Source: Flavobacterium johnsoniae
Lineage (GTDB): Bacteria; Bacteroidota; Bacteroidia; Flavobacteriales; Flavobacteriaceae
Length of the DNA stretch: 64,000 bases
Reading direction: 5' to 3'
Assembly: GCF_001879205.1 (NCBI RefSeq)
Contig: NZ_MLFK01000006.1
Span: 310,001-374,000, forward strand
The notes under the pieces were generated by a model. The model was not told where the DNA came from. It searched no databases and was given only the letters and a program-made list of their open reading frames with translations. The position numbers were made by a program, and so were the translations under genes. Positions 17,466 through 25,882 of this stretch are shown in pieces (position 1 is the first letter of the stretch; each line of letters opens with the position of its first letter).

Positions 17466-17636
17466 AAGTATGTCGCCCCGCTGGGGCTTAAATGTGACTG
17501 ATGGCTTGTTTCTATAAATATTTTGCTCCGATGGAGCTTAATTAGATCAAACAGATCTAAAGCCTTGGAAAGGCGTAATATTTGTAGAAAACAATAATCA
17601 CGCAATACAAAAGCTCCATAGGAGCGAAATAAGATT
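17466..17636. repeat. Cluster of REP-like palindromes between hutU and the DUF5522 gene
   Basis: Five short palindromes lie in 170 bases: GCCCCGCTGGGGC (17475-17487), GCTCCGATGGAGC (17525-17537), TAGATC-AAACA-GATCTA (17543-17559), GCCTT-GGA-AAGGC (17562-17574) and GCTCCATAGGAGC (17613-17625). The second and fifth are near copies in opposite orientation, so the block is a composite inverted element. The rest of the 17368-17836 gap is AT-rich, with one GGATATCC palindrome near 17726 and no gene. Confidence 0.7.
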
Positions 17637-17836
17637 GTCAATGAAAATTCAATTCAAAAAATAATTATCTCATTTTCAAATTGGCACATTGCCACATTTT
17701 CTAATTAAAAAAAACTAGGGATAACGGATATCCGACCTGTGATAGGACTTGTGGATCGTAATCCTAAATTTTCTTGAGCGAACATCCATATTGATATTTT
17801 ATATTGTTGATTTTAGATTTAGATTGCTAAAATTAT

Positions 17837-18022
17837 CTAATTAGTCTTTTTTCTTATTTCCCCAGTGCGTTTATCAAATCCGTACGGGCAGTGGCGGCAA
17901 CCGCTTTTACAGCAATAGCCTCTTTTTAAATGATGTTTTTCAGTAAAGCATTTATAACCTTCGGGCGTATAGTAAAAATCTTCGCCTTCGATTAATTTAT
18001 TTTCATTACTTTGCTCTTTCAT
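17837..18022 (-). CDS. DUF5522 small cysteine-rich protein
   Basis: 61 residues. The C-terminal half has the motif CCKSGCRHCPYGF (residues about 37-49), with four Cys and one His in a short span; this suggests a metal-binding knuckle. The family (DUF5522) is short and widespread in Bacteroidota and other bacteria, with no known role. The gene is divergent from the HExxH mini membrane protein gene, with 117 bases between them. The length is normal for the family. Confidence 0.8.
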   Translation of the reverse strand: MKEQSNENKLIEGEDFYYTPEGYKCFTEKHHLKRGYCCKSGCRHCPYGFDKRTGEIRKKTN

Positions 18023-18139
18023 AAATCGGCTTCGTGTTCGTGTTCGGATAAATTTTAAAATTAAAAATAAAAATATTTGATTATGATTTTATTGAAATCG
18101 AACAATTTTATAGCTACAAATTTATAAATTTTACAGCCA

Positions 18140-18469
18140 ATGTTTCTGATTGTTGTCAAATATTTAATTCCGAAAGGATATCGAGGTATGGCTTTATTTC
18201 CGTTTATATTAGTAAAATATGATTTTGATAAAACAAACGGAATTTTTGTAAACCACGAAAAAATTCATTTGAGACAGCAGTTGGAACTTTTAATAATACC
18301 GTTTTTTGTCTGGTATTTTTTAGAGTTTTTAATTCGGCTTATTCAATATAAAAACAAAGACCTGGCTTATCGAAATATTAGTTTTGAAAGAGAAGCTTAC
18401 ACGAACGAAACCGACTTACATTATTTAAAAAACCGATCTTTTTTTCAGTTTTTAAAATACATAAAATAA
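18140..18469 (+). CDS. Small membrane protein with HExxH motif, function unknown
   Basis: 109 residues. It opens with a hydrophobic, possibly re-entrant segment. The motif HEKIH follows at residues 39-43, matching the HExxH zinc-binding pattern of metalloproteases. A membrane helix covers about 48-68 (LELLIIPFFVWYFLEFLI). Near 81-87 is FEREAY, whose Glu could act as a third zinc ligand as in gluzincins. At this length it would be a minimal membrane peptidase; it could equally be a non-catalytic protein. It stops one base before the next gene's ATG, so it is in an operon with the ACC-deaminase-like gene and the glucosaminidase. Confidence 0.65.
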   Translation: MFLIVVKYLIPKGYRGMALFPFILVKYDFDKTNGIFVNHEKIHLRQQLELLIIPFFVWYFLEFLIRLIQYKNKDLAYRNISFEREAYTNETDLHYLKNRSFFQFLKYIK

Positions 18470-18470
18470 A

Positions 18471-19376
18471 ATGAACCCAGTTTTTAATCAACATATTTCA
18501 ATTAATTATCCAAATGATATTTCCTTAACGATAAAGCGTGAAGATTTAATTCATCCGTTTGTTTCGGGGAATAAATTTAGAAAGTTAAAATACAATCTGC
18601 TTCAGGCGAAAGCCGAAAACAAGGAAACACTGCTGACTTTTGGCGGTGCCTTTTCCAATCATATTACTGCTGCGGCGTATGCCGGAAAGGAGCAGGGGTT
18701 TAAAACAATTGGAGTTATTCGCGGTGATGAGCTTTTTGATAAAATTGAAGAAAACCCAACCTTGAAATTTGCTCAGGAAAACGGAATGCAGTTTGAGTTT
18801 GTTTCGCGTGAAGATTACCGTTTAAAAAACGATCCTGCGTTTGTTGAAAAGCTAAAAGAGAAGTTTGGCGATTTTTATTTAGTACCTGAAGGCGGCACAA
18901 ACGAATTAGCGGTAAAAGGCTGTGAAGAGATTTTAACAGCCGAAGATTCCGTTTTTAATTACGTTTGCTGTGCTGTTGGAACTGGTGGTACAATTTCGGG
19001 ATTAATTAATAATTCGCTGCCAAATCAGAAAATTTTAGGTTTTCCGGCGTTAAAAGGTGACTTTTTAACCGATGAAATTCGTATTTTTGCAAAAAAAGAT
19101 AACTGGAATTTGATTTCTGACTATCATTTTGGAGGTTATGGAAAGATAAATTTAGAATTAATTGAATTTATCAACACTTTTTTTGAAGAAACAAAAGTGC
19201 CCTTAGATCCAATTTATACAGGAAAGATGGTTTTTGGCGTTATAGATTTAATAGGCAGAAATTATTTTCCTGCACATTCAAAAATTTTACTCATTCACAC
19301 CGGGGGATTACAGGGAATTGAAGGAATGAACATAAAATTGAAGCAGAAAAAATTACCAATACTCAAAAAACAATGA
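18471..19376 (+). CDS. ACC deaminase / D-cysteine desulfhydrase family PLP enzyme
   Basis: 301 residues, fold type II PLP enzyme. The segment HPFVSGNKFRKLKYNL holds the likely PLP lysine (Lys35 in GNK), with GGAFSNH as the substrate loop and GTGGTISG as the phosphate-binding loop. Members deaminate 1-aminocyclopropane-1-carboxylate or desulfurate D-cysteine; the sequence alone does not choose, and most bacterial members without plant association act on D-cysteine. The gene follows its upstream neighbour by one base and overlaps the next start (ATGA), so translation is coupled. Confidence 0.82.
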   Translation: MNPVFNQHISINYPNDISLTIKREDLIHPFVSGNKFRKLKYNLLQAKAENKETLLTFGGAFSNHITAAAYAGKEQGFKTIGVIRGDELFDKIEENPTLKFAQENGMQFEFVSREDYRLKNDPAFVEKLKEKFGDFYLVPEGGTNELAVKGCEEILTAEDSVFNYVCCAVGTGGTISGLINNSLPNQKILGFPALKGDFLTDEIRIFAKKDNWNLISDYHFGGYGKINLELIEFINTFFEETKVPLDPIYTGKMVFGVIDLIGRNYFPAHSKILLIHTGGLQGIEGMNIKLKQKKLPILKKQ

Positions 19377-20269
19377 TTAAAAAAATTGTATTGCTTTTTA
19401 CAGTTATAGTTTTGGCAAGCTGTTCGTCAAGCAAGCCTGCTATCGCAACGACCAAAAAAGCGGCTGTGCATCAAACAAGAACAGCAGCAGCTAAAAAGCC
19501 TGTTTATTCTAAACCTACAGCTAAATACCCTTCTACAAATAATACAACTGAGGTTATTCAATCTACTTCAAAAACAGTTGTAACCAGCGATTTGATTAAC
19601 AATTATATTTTACAATTCAAAGATATTGCAATTGGAAATATGAAAACGTATGGAATTCCAGCCAGTATTATTTTGGCGCAGGGAATCTTAGAATCGGGTG
19701 CAGGAAGAGGCGATTTGGCGCTTGAAGCTAATAATCATTTCGGAATAAAATGCCATAAAGACTGGCTGGGAGAAAGTGTCCGTCACGACGATGATTCGGC
19801 TCAGGAGTGTTTTAGGAAATATCCGGAAGCGGCAGAATCTTATAGAGACCACGCTTTGTTTTTGGTTGGAAAAAAGAGATACGAAGCTTTATTTACTCTC
19901 GAAAAAGACGATTATAAAGCCTGGGCAAAAGGATTGAGAGCGGCAGGTTATGCAACAGATCCAAAATATCCAGACAAGTTAGTTAGTTATATTGAGCGTT
20001 ACAATCTGCATCAATACGATTGTCAGGTTACAGGAAGAAACTACGTACCAATCAATACTTCGGCTCCAGCAAGAAGTTCATCTTCAGTGGCGAATTCTGA
20101 TCCAAAGATAAATATGAATTCATACGACCCGAATTCATATGAAGTTCAAAAAGGAGATACTTTATATTCCATTTCAAAGAAATTCAATTTATTAGTTGAC
20201 GATTTGAAAAGGAAAAATAACCTGACTGATAATGCTATTTCAATTGGGCAGAGGTTGAAAGTGAAATAA
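19373..20269 (+). CDS. Lipoprotein glucosaminidase with LysM domain
   Basis: 298 residues. The lipobox LASC puts the lipidated Cys at 17. A Lys/Ala/Thr-rich linker follows, then a GH73-type glucosaminidase domain (about 70-225) with the catalytic Glu107 in GILESGAG and the family pattern NNHFGIKC. A LysM peptidoglycan-binding domain covers about 253-298 (YEVQKGDTLYSISKKFNL). It probably trims peptidoglycan from the inner face of the outer membrane. The start ATG overlaps the preceding stop by four bases. Confidence 0.9.
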   Translation: MIKKIVLLFTVIVLASCSSSKPAIATTKKAAVHQTRTAAAKKPVYSKPTAKYPSTNNTTEVIQSTSKTVVTSDLINNYILQFKDIAIGNMKTYGIPASIILAQGILESGAGRGDLALEANNHFGIKCHKDWLGESVRHDDDSAQECFRKYPEAAESYRDHALFLVGKKRYEALFTLEKDDYKAWAKGLRAAGYATDPKYPDKLVSYIERYNLHQYDCQVTGRNYVPINTSAPARSSSSVANSDPKINMNSYDPNSYEVQKGDTLYSISKKFNLLVDDLKRKNNLTDNAISIGQRLKVK

Positions 20270-20371
20270 GTTTTCAGTCTCGGTTGACAGTTTTCAGTTT
20301 AAAGTTAATTTAAAATCCAAAAATAAGTTTTCAGTTTCTAATCTGAAATCTGAACTCAAAAATCTAAAATT
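20268..20371. repeat. TTTTCAGT / AATCTAAAAT dispersed repeat before hemL
   Basis: Copies of AGTTTTCAGTYT are followed by ATCTGAAATCTGAACTCAAA and AATCTAAAAT. The second half is nearly identical (28 of 30 bases by eye) to 51570-51600 in the tRNA region. The first half resembles 60108-60165 after rpoB. The repeat ends immediately before the hemL ATG, so it replaces most of the normal leader. Confidence 0.65.
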
Positions 20372-20373
20372 AA

Positions 20374-21660
20374 ATGTTATATAAAAGAAGTAGTCAGCTT
20401 TTTGCTGAAGCAGAAAAAGTAATTCCGGGAGGAGTAAATTCACCAGTAAGAGCATTTAAAGCAGTAGGCGGAACTCCAATTTTTGTAAAAAGTGCCAAAG
20501 GTGCTTATTTATACGATGAGGACGGAAACAAATTAATAGATTACATCAACTCTTGGGGGCCAATGGTTTTGGGTCATGCGTATCAGCCGGTTGTTGATGC
20601 AGTAATCGAAAAAGCAAAACTGGGAACTTCATTTGGAATGCCTACAGAACTGGAAACCGAAATCGCAGCTTTGGCCGTTTCGATGGTTCCGAATATTGAT
20701 AAAATTAGATTTGTAAATTCAGGTACAGAAGCTTGTATGAGCGCGATTCGTTTGGCTCGCGGCTTTACAAAAAGAGATAAAATAGTAAAATTTGCAGGTT
20801 GTTACCACGGACATTCAGATTCATTTTTGATTCAGGCAGGAAGTGGTGCCGTAACTTTTGGATCTCCAAATAGTCCAGGAGTTACAGAAGGAACTGCAAA
20901 AGATACTTTGCTAGCTAAGTACAATGATTTAGAAAATGTAAAAACTTTAGTCGAAGCTAATAAAGGGGAAATTGCGGCGATTATTATCGAAGCAGTTGCA
21001 GGAAATATGGGATGTATCCCACCAGCAAAAGGTTTCCTGGAAGGTTTAAGAGAGTTGTGTACAGCAAACGGAATTTTACTGATTTTTGATGAGGTTATGA
21101 CGGGTTTCCGTCTGGCTCGCGGCGGAGTTCAGGAATTATATGGTATTGATGCTGATATTGTAACGTTCGGAAAAGTAATTGGCGGCGGACTTCCGGTTGG
21201 AGCTTTTGCGGCACGCGAAGAAATTATGAATTATTTAGCGCCTCTTGGGCCTGTTTATCAGGCAGGTACTTTATCAGGAAATCCGTTAGCAATGGCTGCC
21301 GGACTGGCAATGTTAAAAGCATTAGACGAGGACCGCGAAATTTTTACCCGTTTAGAAGAAAAAACAGCTTATTTAGAAGCAGGAATCGACAGAGTTTTAA
21401 AAGCAAATAATGTCACTTTTACCATCAATAGAGTGGGTTCTATGATTTCTGTTCACTTTGATGCTAATCCGGTTACCGATTTTCAAACGGCGGCAAAAGG
21501 AGATAATGAAACGTTTAAGAAATTCTTTCATGGATTATTGCAGGAAGGAATTTATATCGCACCATCTGCTTATGAGACCTGGTTTATTACAGATGCTTTA
21601 ACTTATGAAGATTTAGATTTTACTATAAATGCAATCGATAAGGTTTCAAAAACTTTTTAA
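20374..21660 (+). CDS. hemL: Glutamate-1-semialdehyde 2,1-aminomutase
   Basis: 428 residues, the normal length. It moves the amino group of glutamate-1-semialdehyde to make 5-aminolevulinate, the C5-route precursor of haem. Hallmarks are [11 protein letters not shown] at the N-terminus, [17 protein letters not shown] (113-129), the PLP-binding DEVMTGFR (239-246) and the Schiff-base Lys267 in [15 protein letters not shown]. It is monocistronic: a repeat lies before it and a strong terminator after. Confidence 0.95.
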   Translation: MLYKRSSQLFAEAEKVIPGGVNSPVRAFKAVGGTPIFVKSAKGAYLYDEDGNKLIDYINSWGPMVLGHAYQPVVDAVIEKAKLGTSFGMPTELETEIAALAVSMVPNIDKIRFVNSGTEACMSAIRLARGFTKRDKIVKFAGCYHGHSDSFLIQAGSGAVTFGSPNSPGVTEGTAKDTLLAKYNDLENVKTLVEANKGEIAAIIIEAVAGNMGCIPPAKGFLEGLRELCTANGILLIFDEVMTGFRLARGGVQELYGIDADIVTFGKVIGGGLPVGAFAAREEIMNYLAPLGPVYQAGTLSGNPLAMAAGLAMLKALDEDREIFTRLEEKTAYLEAGIDRVLKANNVTFTINRVGSMISVHFDANPVTDFQTAAKGDNETFKKFFHGLLQEGIYIAPSAYETWFITDALTYEDLDFTINAIDKVSKTF

Positions 21661-21695
21661 ATATTAGAAAATAGATTATATTTTTTTTCAATTTG

Positions 21696-21725
21696 AGGTT
21701 CAGCTTTTTCATTAAAGCTGAACCT
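21696..21725 (+). terminator. hemL terminator
   Basis: The stem AGGTTCAGCTTT (21696-21707) pairs with AAAGCTGAACCT (21714-21725), followed by a run of T. Confidence 0.9.
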
Positions 21726-21809
21726 TTTTTTATGGTTTAAAGTCTGAATTAATTTTAGTTAATATAAAGTTAATAGTGCTGTTTTTTCTTAAATATTTAG
21801 AATAAAATT

Positions 21810-21817
21810 TATTTTTG
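21810..21817 (+). promoter_or_regulatory. Promoter -7 element of the metalloprotease gene
   Basis: TATTTTTG matches TAnnTTTG and lies 31 bases before the ATG. No good -33 TTG is found at the expected distance, so this is moderate. Confidence 0.4.
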
Positions 21818-21847
21818 TTTGGAAAATAACCATAAAACCAATAATAA

Positions 21848-24322
21848 ATGAAGAGATTTTTCATTTTTATAATGATGACAGTTTTTATGCTGTTTAGTAC
21901 TTCACAATATGCTCAATCGCGCAAGAAAAAATCAAAAGAAGAACCAGTTAGTGCTCCTCCCGAAAAAAAAGCAGAATCGACGATTAAAGAATACAGTAAA
22001 GTTATAACCAAAGACGCTATATCTGATGAGGGATTGTTTACGGTTCATAAAGTAGATAAAAAATATTATTTTGAAATTCCGAATAAATATCTAGAAAAAG
22101 ACATGCTTTTAGTGAGCAGACTTTCTAAACTTCCATCCAATTTAGGCGGCGGATATGTAAATGCTGGCTCTGAAACCAATGAGCAATTAATTGTCTGGCA
22201 GCGTTTTCAGGATAAGATTCTCATCAAATCTAAATCATATAATTCGGTTGCAAACGATACACTGCCTATTAGTATTTCCGTAAAATCAAATAATTATGAA
22301 CCTACATTATTTGCTTTTGATATCGTTGCTTTTAGTAAAGATTCTGCCAATACGGTTATTGATGTTACGAAATTTTATAGTACAGATGTTAAGGCAATCA
22401 GCGGTATAACTGCAGAAATGCGCGAAACTTACAAAGTAAAAGGATTGGATGATTCGAGAAGTTTTATCAATACGATTAAAAGTTTCCCGATGAATATTGA
22501 GGTAATTCAGGATATGACTTATAATGCTTCAAAACCTTCTATGTTAGAAGAAACAGAATCAATAAGCATTCAAATGAATCAATCGATGATCTTACTGCCC
22601 GAAGTGCCAATGAAACCGAGATTGGCAGATCCGCGTGTGGGTTGGTTTACGGTAAGTCAATACGATTATGGAAGCAACGAATTGAAATCTGACCTTAAAA
22701 CTTATATTAAACGTTGGAGATTAGAACCTAAAGATCCGGAAGCCTATAATAGAGGAGAATTGGTTGAACCAATAAAGCCTATCCTTTATTATTTAGATCC
22801 TGCCACTCCGGAAAAGTTGAAGAAATATATCAAATTAGGAATTGAAGAATGGCAGAAACCTTTTGAAACAGCTGGTTTTAAAAATGCTATAATTGCTAAA
22901 GATGCTCCAACGAAAGAAGAAGATCCGGATTTTAGTCCCGAAGATATTCGATATTCGGTCATTAGATATGTGGCAAGTACAACCCGAAATGCAGTTGGCC
23001 CGAGTGTTTCTGATCCTCGAACCGGAGAAATTATCGAAAGTGATGTTATCTGGTATCATAATCATTTGCGATCTTACAGAAACAGATATTTGTTAGAAAC
23101 CGGAGCAGCAAATCCGTCAGCCAGAACTTTGCAAACCGCTGATGAAGAAATGGGAGAAATGATGCGAATGGTAATTGCGCACGAAGTAGGACATGCTCTG
23201 GGGTTTCCGCATAATATGGGGGCAAGCTGCGCGTATGATGTCGAAAGTTATAGAAATGGTGATTTTACGCAGCAAAACGGGATTTCGGCCAGTATAATGG
23301 ATTATGCACGTTTTAATTATATCGCACAGCCTGGAGATAAAAATATTCGCTTTATCCGTAAAATGGGAGCTTACGATCATTATGCCTTAAACTGGGGATA
23401 TAGAGTGATTCCGAATGCAAAATCTCCAGAGGCAGAAGTTGCAGTTTTAGACAAATGGATTTTGGATAAAGCAGGAAATCCTATTTATAAATTTGGGAAA
23501 CAAAGCAGTGCTTTTGATCCAACTTCTCAAACAGAAGATATTGGAAATAATTCAATGAAAGCAAGTTCGTACGGACTTAAAAATTTAGAATATGTAGCCA
23601 GTCATTTAAACGAATGGACAAGTAATGTTACTAATAATTACGAAGATTTAGACGAATTATACAAAGAGTTACTAGATTGCTGGAGTCGTTATACTGGTCA
23701 TGTTGTAACCAATGTAGGAGGGATTTATGAGAATACCAAAAAGCCAAATCAAGCGGGAAGTGTTTATGAAGTAGTTCCGAAAGCAAAACAAATTGAAGCA
23801 ATGAACTGGCTTCAGAAAAATGCTTTTGAATCGCCAACTTGGATTGTAAATGTAAAAACTTTACAAAATACAGAGTTTGCGGGTTACACAGAAAAGTTTA
23901 GAAATCTACAAGTAAGGCAGCTTTATAGTTTAATGACTTTAGGACGAATAGGAAGATTAATGGATAATGAAATTCTAAGCGGGGATAATTACAAAGCTTT
24001 GGATTTCTTTAAAGATATTCGCAAAGGTATTTGGAAAGAGTCAGGCACAGCTGCTAATGTAACAGTATATCGCAGAAATTTACAACGTGCTTATATTGAC
24101 AGAATGGGGTATTTAATGACTGAGGAGATTAAACCGACAGATAAGTCATTCATATATTACAACACTGCACAGTCTGATCTTAGAGCTTTAGTTAGAGGAG
24201 AATTAAGTGCATTACGAAAATCAATTGTTGCTGCAAAAGCAGGAGCAATAAATACCGAAACCAAATACCACTACGAAGATTGTATCAAAAGAATTGATTT
24301 GATATTAAATCCAATAAAATAA
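21848..24322 (+). CDS. Secreted zinc-dependent metalloprotease (DUF5117/DUF5118 family, metzincin)
   Basis: 824 residues with a signal peptide ending near residue 24 (TSQYAQS). N-terminal domains of the DUF5118/DUF5117 type lead into a zincin domain. The extended zinc motif HEVGHALGFPHN starts at His445, and the Met-turn SIMDYARFNY follows about 45 residues later. This is the full metzincin arrangement, so it should be an active periplasmic or exported protease. The family is common in Bacteroidota and its physiological substrates are unknown. The C-terminal 300 residues are helical. It is monocistronic, with its own promoter and a downstream bidirectional terminator. Confidence 0.88.
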   Translation: MKRFFIFIMMTVFMLFSTSQYAQSRKKKSKEEPVSAPPEKKAESTIKEYSKVITKDAISDEGLFTVHKVDKKYYFEIPNKYLEKDMLLVSRLSKLPSNLGGGYVNAGSETNEQLIVWQRFQDKILIKSKSYNSVANDTLPISISVKSNNYEPTLFAFDIVAFSKDSANTVIDVTKFYSTDVKAISGITAEMRETYKVKGLDDSRSFINTIKSFPMNIEVIQDMTYNASKPSMLEETESISIQMNQSMILLPEVPMKPRLADPRVGWFTVSQYDYGSNELKSDLKTYIKRWRLEPKDPEAYNRGELVEPIKPILYYLDPATPEKLKKYIKLGIEEWQKPFETAGFKNAIIAKDAPTKEEDPDFSPEDIRYSVIRYVASTTRNAVGPSVSDPRTGEIIESDVIWYHNHLRSYRNRYLLETGAANPSARTLQTADEEMGEMMRMVIAHEVGHALGFPHNMGASCAYDVESYRNGDFTQQNGISASIMDYARFNYIAQPGDKNIRFIRKMGAYDHYALNWGYRVIPNAKSPEAEVAVLDKWILDKAGNPIYKFGKQSSAFDPTSQTEDIGNNSMKASSYGLKNLEYVASHLNEWTSNVTNNYEDLDELYKELLDCWSRYTGHVVTNVGGIYENTKKPNQAGSVYEVVPKAKQIEAMNWLQKNAFESPTWIVNVKTLQNTEFAGYTEKFRNLQVRQLYSLMTLGRIGRLMDNEILSGDNYKALDFFKDIRKGIWKESGTAANVTVYRRNLQRAYIDRMGYLMTEEIKPTDKSFIYYNTAQSDLRALVRGELSALRKSIVAAKAGAINTETKYHYEDCIKRIDLILNPIK

Positions 24323-24329
24323 TATAAAA

Positions 24330-24353
24330 AAAGAGGCCTTTTAAAGCCTCTTT
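24330..24353. terminator. Bidirectional terminator
   Basis: The stem AAAGAGGC (24330-24337) pairs with GCCTCTTT (24346-24353), with A-run before and T-run after. It serves the metalloprotease gene and the convergent Spy-like gene. The same AAAGAGGC stem recurs at 25231-25253. Confidence 0.85.
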
Positions 24354-24364
24354 TTTTGTTTCAA

Positions 24365-25102
24365 TTACATTTTATCTTTTCTGTGTTCTCTCATTTTATC
24401 CTTGCGTTCTTTTTGAATCGCAGTCCATTTTTTATATTGATCCGCATTCAGAATAGATTTCATTTTTGCATCGGCCGCTTTGTGATCTTCTTCCATTTGT
24501 TTTCTCATGGCTTTTCTTTCAGCATCAGTTGGTTTTGCATCCCCTCTGCTTTTTTTAAGCATTGCCATTTTGGTGCTTCTTTCAGATAAAAGTTCGCCGA
24601 CTTGTTTTTGCTGATCGGCATTTAAATTTAAATCTGTTGTTAGTTTTTGCAAATGTGCCTGATCGCGTTCTTGCGGGCTTTTGAACTCACCTTTATGATT
24701 TTTTTTGCCATGATGTCCTCTGTGTTCTTTTTTAAGAGATGTCCATTTTGTGTATTGATCAGCATTTAAAATCGCTTTCATTTTGGCATCGTTTGCCTCT
24801 CTTTCAGCAGCAATTTGTTTTTTAAAAGCTTCTCTTTCTTCGGCAGTTGGTTTTGTTTTACTGTCTTTTCGGGTATCTCTAAATTTTTCAGCTTTAGCAT
24901 TTCTTTCTGCTAAAAGTTGTTTGACTTGTTCCTGCTGCTTTTTATCTAAGTTCAAATCAGAAGTTAATTTTTGTAAATGCTTTTCACTACGTTGTTCCGG
25001 AGTTAATTTTTCTCGTTGATCACGTGGCGTTTTCTGATTGATGTCTTGCGCAAAACTTACCATTCCAACGAACAATAAAGCTGCAATAAATAATTTTTTC
25101 AT
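24365..25102 (-). CDS. Periplasmic Spy/LTxxQ-like protein with two tandem repeats
   Basis: 245 residues from the ATG at 25102, where a clear signal peptide begins (MKKLFIAALLFVGMVSFAQ); a start 13 codons earlier has no support. The mature protein is two copies of a unit of about 105 residues: HLQKLT-DLNL-QQ-QV-LL-ER, then a Lys/Arg/Glu-rich helix, then AKMK-ILNADQYKKW. The LTPEQR element and all-helical make-up resemble the Spy/CpxP chaperones and related Bacteroidota DUF families. It probably binds unfolded protein or metal in the periplasm; that is inference. The next gene upstream encodes a single-repeat paralogue. Confidence 0.75.
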   Translation of the reverse strand: MKKLFIAALLFVGMVSFAQDINQKTPRDQREKLTPEQRSEKHLQKLTSDLNLDKKQQEQVKQLLAERNAKAEKFRDTRKDSKTKPTAEEREAFKKQIAAEREANDAKMKAILNADQYTKWTSLKKEHRGHHGKKNHKGEFKSPQERDQAHLQKLTTDLNLNADQQKQVGELLSERSTKMAMLKKSRGDAKPTDAERKAMRKQMEEDHKAADAKMKSILNADQYKKWTAIQKERKDKMREHRKDKM

Positions 25103-25230
25103 TTTTCGTTTTTTTAAAGGTTTATATGCTTTAGACTTCAAAGAGTTTGCTAAGTTTAATTGAATTGTCAGATTTATCTTTTATTTAACAGAAACTATTA
25201 ATTAAAATATAAAGTCTATTATGAAATAAA

Positions 25231-25253
25231 AAAAGAGGCTTGAGGCCTCTTTT
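25231..25253 (-). terminator. Terminator of the single-repeat Spy-like gene
   Basis: On the minus strand the stem AAAAGAGGC / GCCTCTTTT is followed by a long T-run. It uses the same stem sequence as the terminator at 24330-24353. Confidence 0.8.
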
Positions 25254-25264
25254 GGTAAACGAAA

Positions 25265-25696
25265 TTATTCGTTTTCTTTTTTGTATTCTTTCATTTTTTC
25301 TCTGGCTTTTTCTTTATTTTTTTCTTGTAAAGAATGCCATTTCGTGTATTGATCAGCAGTTAGAATTGTTTTCATTTTAGCATCATTAGCATCTTTTTCA
25401 GCTTTCAACTCATTTCTAAAAGCTTCTCTTTCTGCTTCTGTTGGTTTTGTTTTATTATCTTTTCTCGCTTCTCTAAGTTTTTCTGCTTTGGCACTTCGGT
25501 CAGCCAGCAATTGTTTTACCTGAGCTTGCTGATTGGCATCTAAACTCAATTCTGTAGTTAGCTTTTGTAACTGCTTTTCATTACGTTGTTCCGGAGTTAA
25601 TCTTTCTCTCTGTTCGCGTGACGGTTTTTGATCAGTCTCTTGTGCAAAACTTGCTATTCCAACAAATAACATAGCTGCAATTAATAATTTTTTCAT
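25265..25696 (-). CDS. Periplasmic Spy/LTxxQ-like protein, single repeat
   Basis: 143 residues with a signal peptide (MKKLLIAAMLFVGIASFAQ) nearly identical to that of the neighbouring two-repeat paralogue. It has one copy of the helical unit: LTPEQRNEKQLQKLT, LSLDANQQAQVKQLL, then AKMKTILTADQYTKW. The leader sequences before both genes also match (GTCTAAA, TATAA and CCTT followed by AAAAA), so promoter and gene were duplicated together. It has its own terminator, so the two genes are transcribed separately. Likely periplasmic; function inferred only. Confidence 0.75.
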   Translation of the reverse strand: MKKLLIAAMLFVGIASFAQETDQKPSREQRERLTPEQRNEKQLQKLTTELSLDANQQAQVKQLLADRSAKAEKLREARKDNKTKPTEAEREAFRNELKAEKDANDAKMKTILTADQYTKWHSLQEKNKEKAREKMKEYKKENE

Positions 25697-25882
25697 GATT
25701 TGTTTCTTTTTAAGGTTATAGCATTTAGACTATAATAAACTGATTTGGTTTAATTATATTGTTAGAATCGCTTATTTAACACAGTATAATGTAGTTTATT
25801 AAAGCAGTTTATTCTTGCGAAATACCAATTTAATTGCTTATTTTTAAGATAACAATTAAGTATAAATCCAAAAACAAATCTT

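Noticed and set aside
17466..17636. CRISPR array
   Set aside because: Several palindromes occur, but they differ in sequence and spacing, and no cas gene is near.
17700..17780. Possible small gene or riboswitch near the GGATATCC palindrome
   Set aside because: No open frame with a start context, and no recognisable aptamer; it reads as degenerate AT-rich spacer.
24356..24589. Plus-strand Phe-rich frame opposite the Spy-like gene
   Set aside because: Composition reflects the complement of Lys/Arg-rich helices; it overlaps a clear signal-peptide protein on the other strand.
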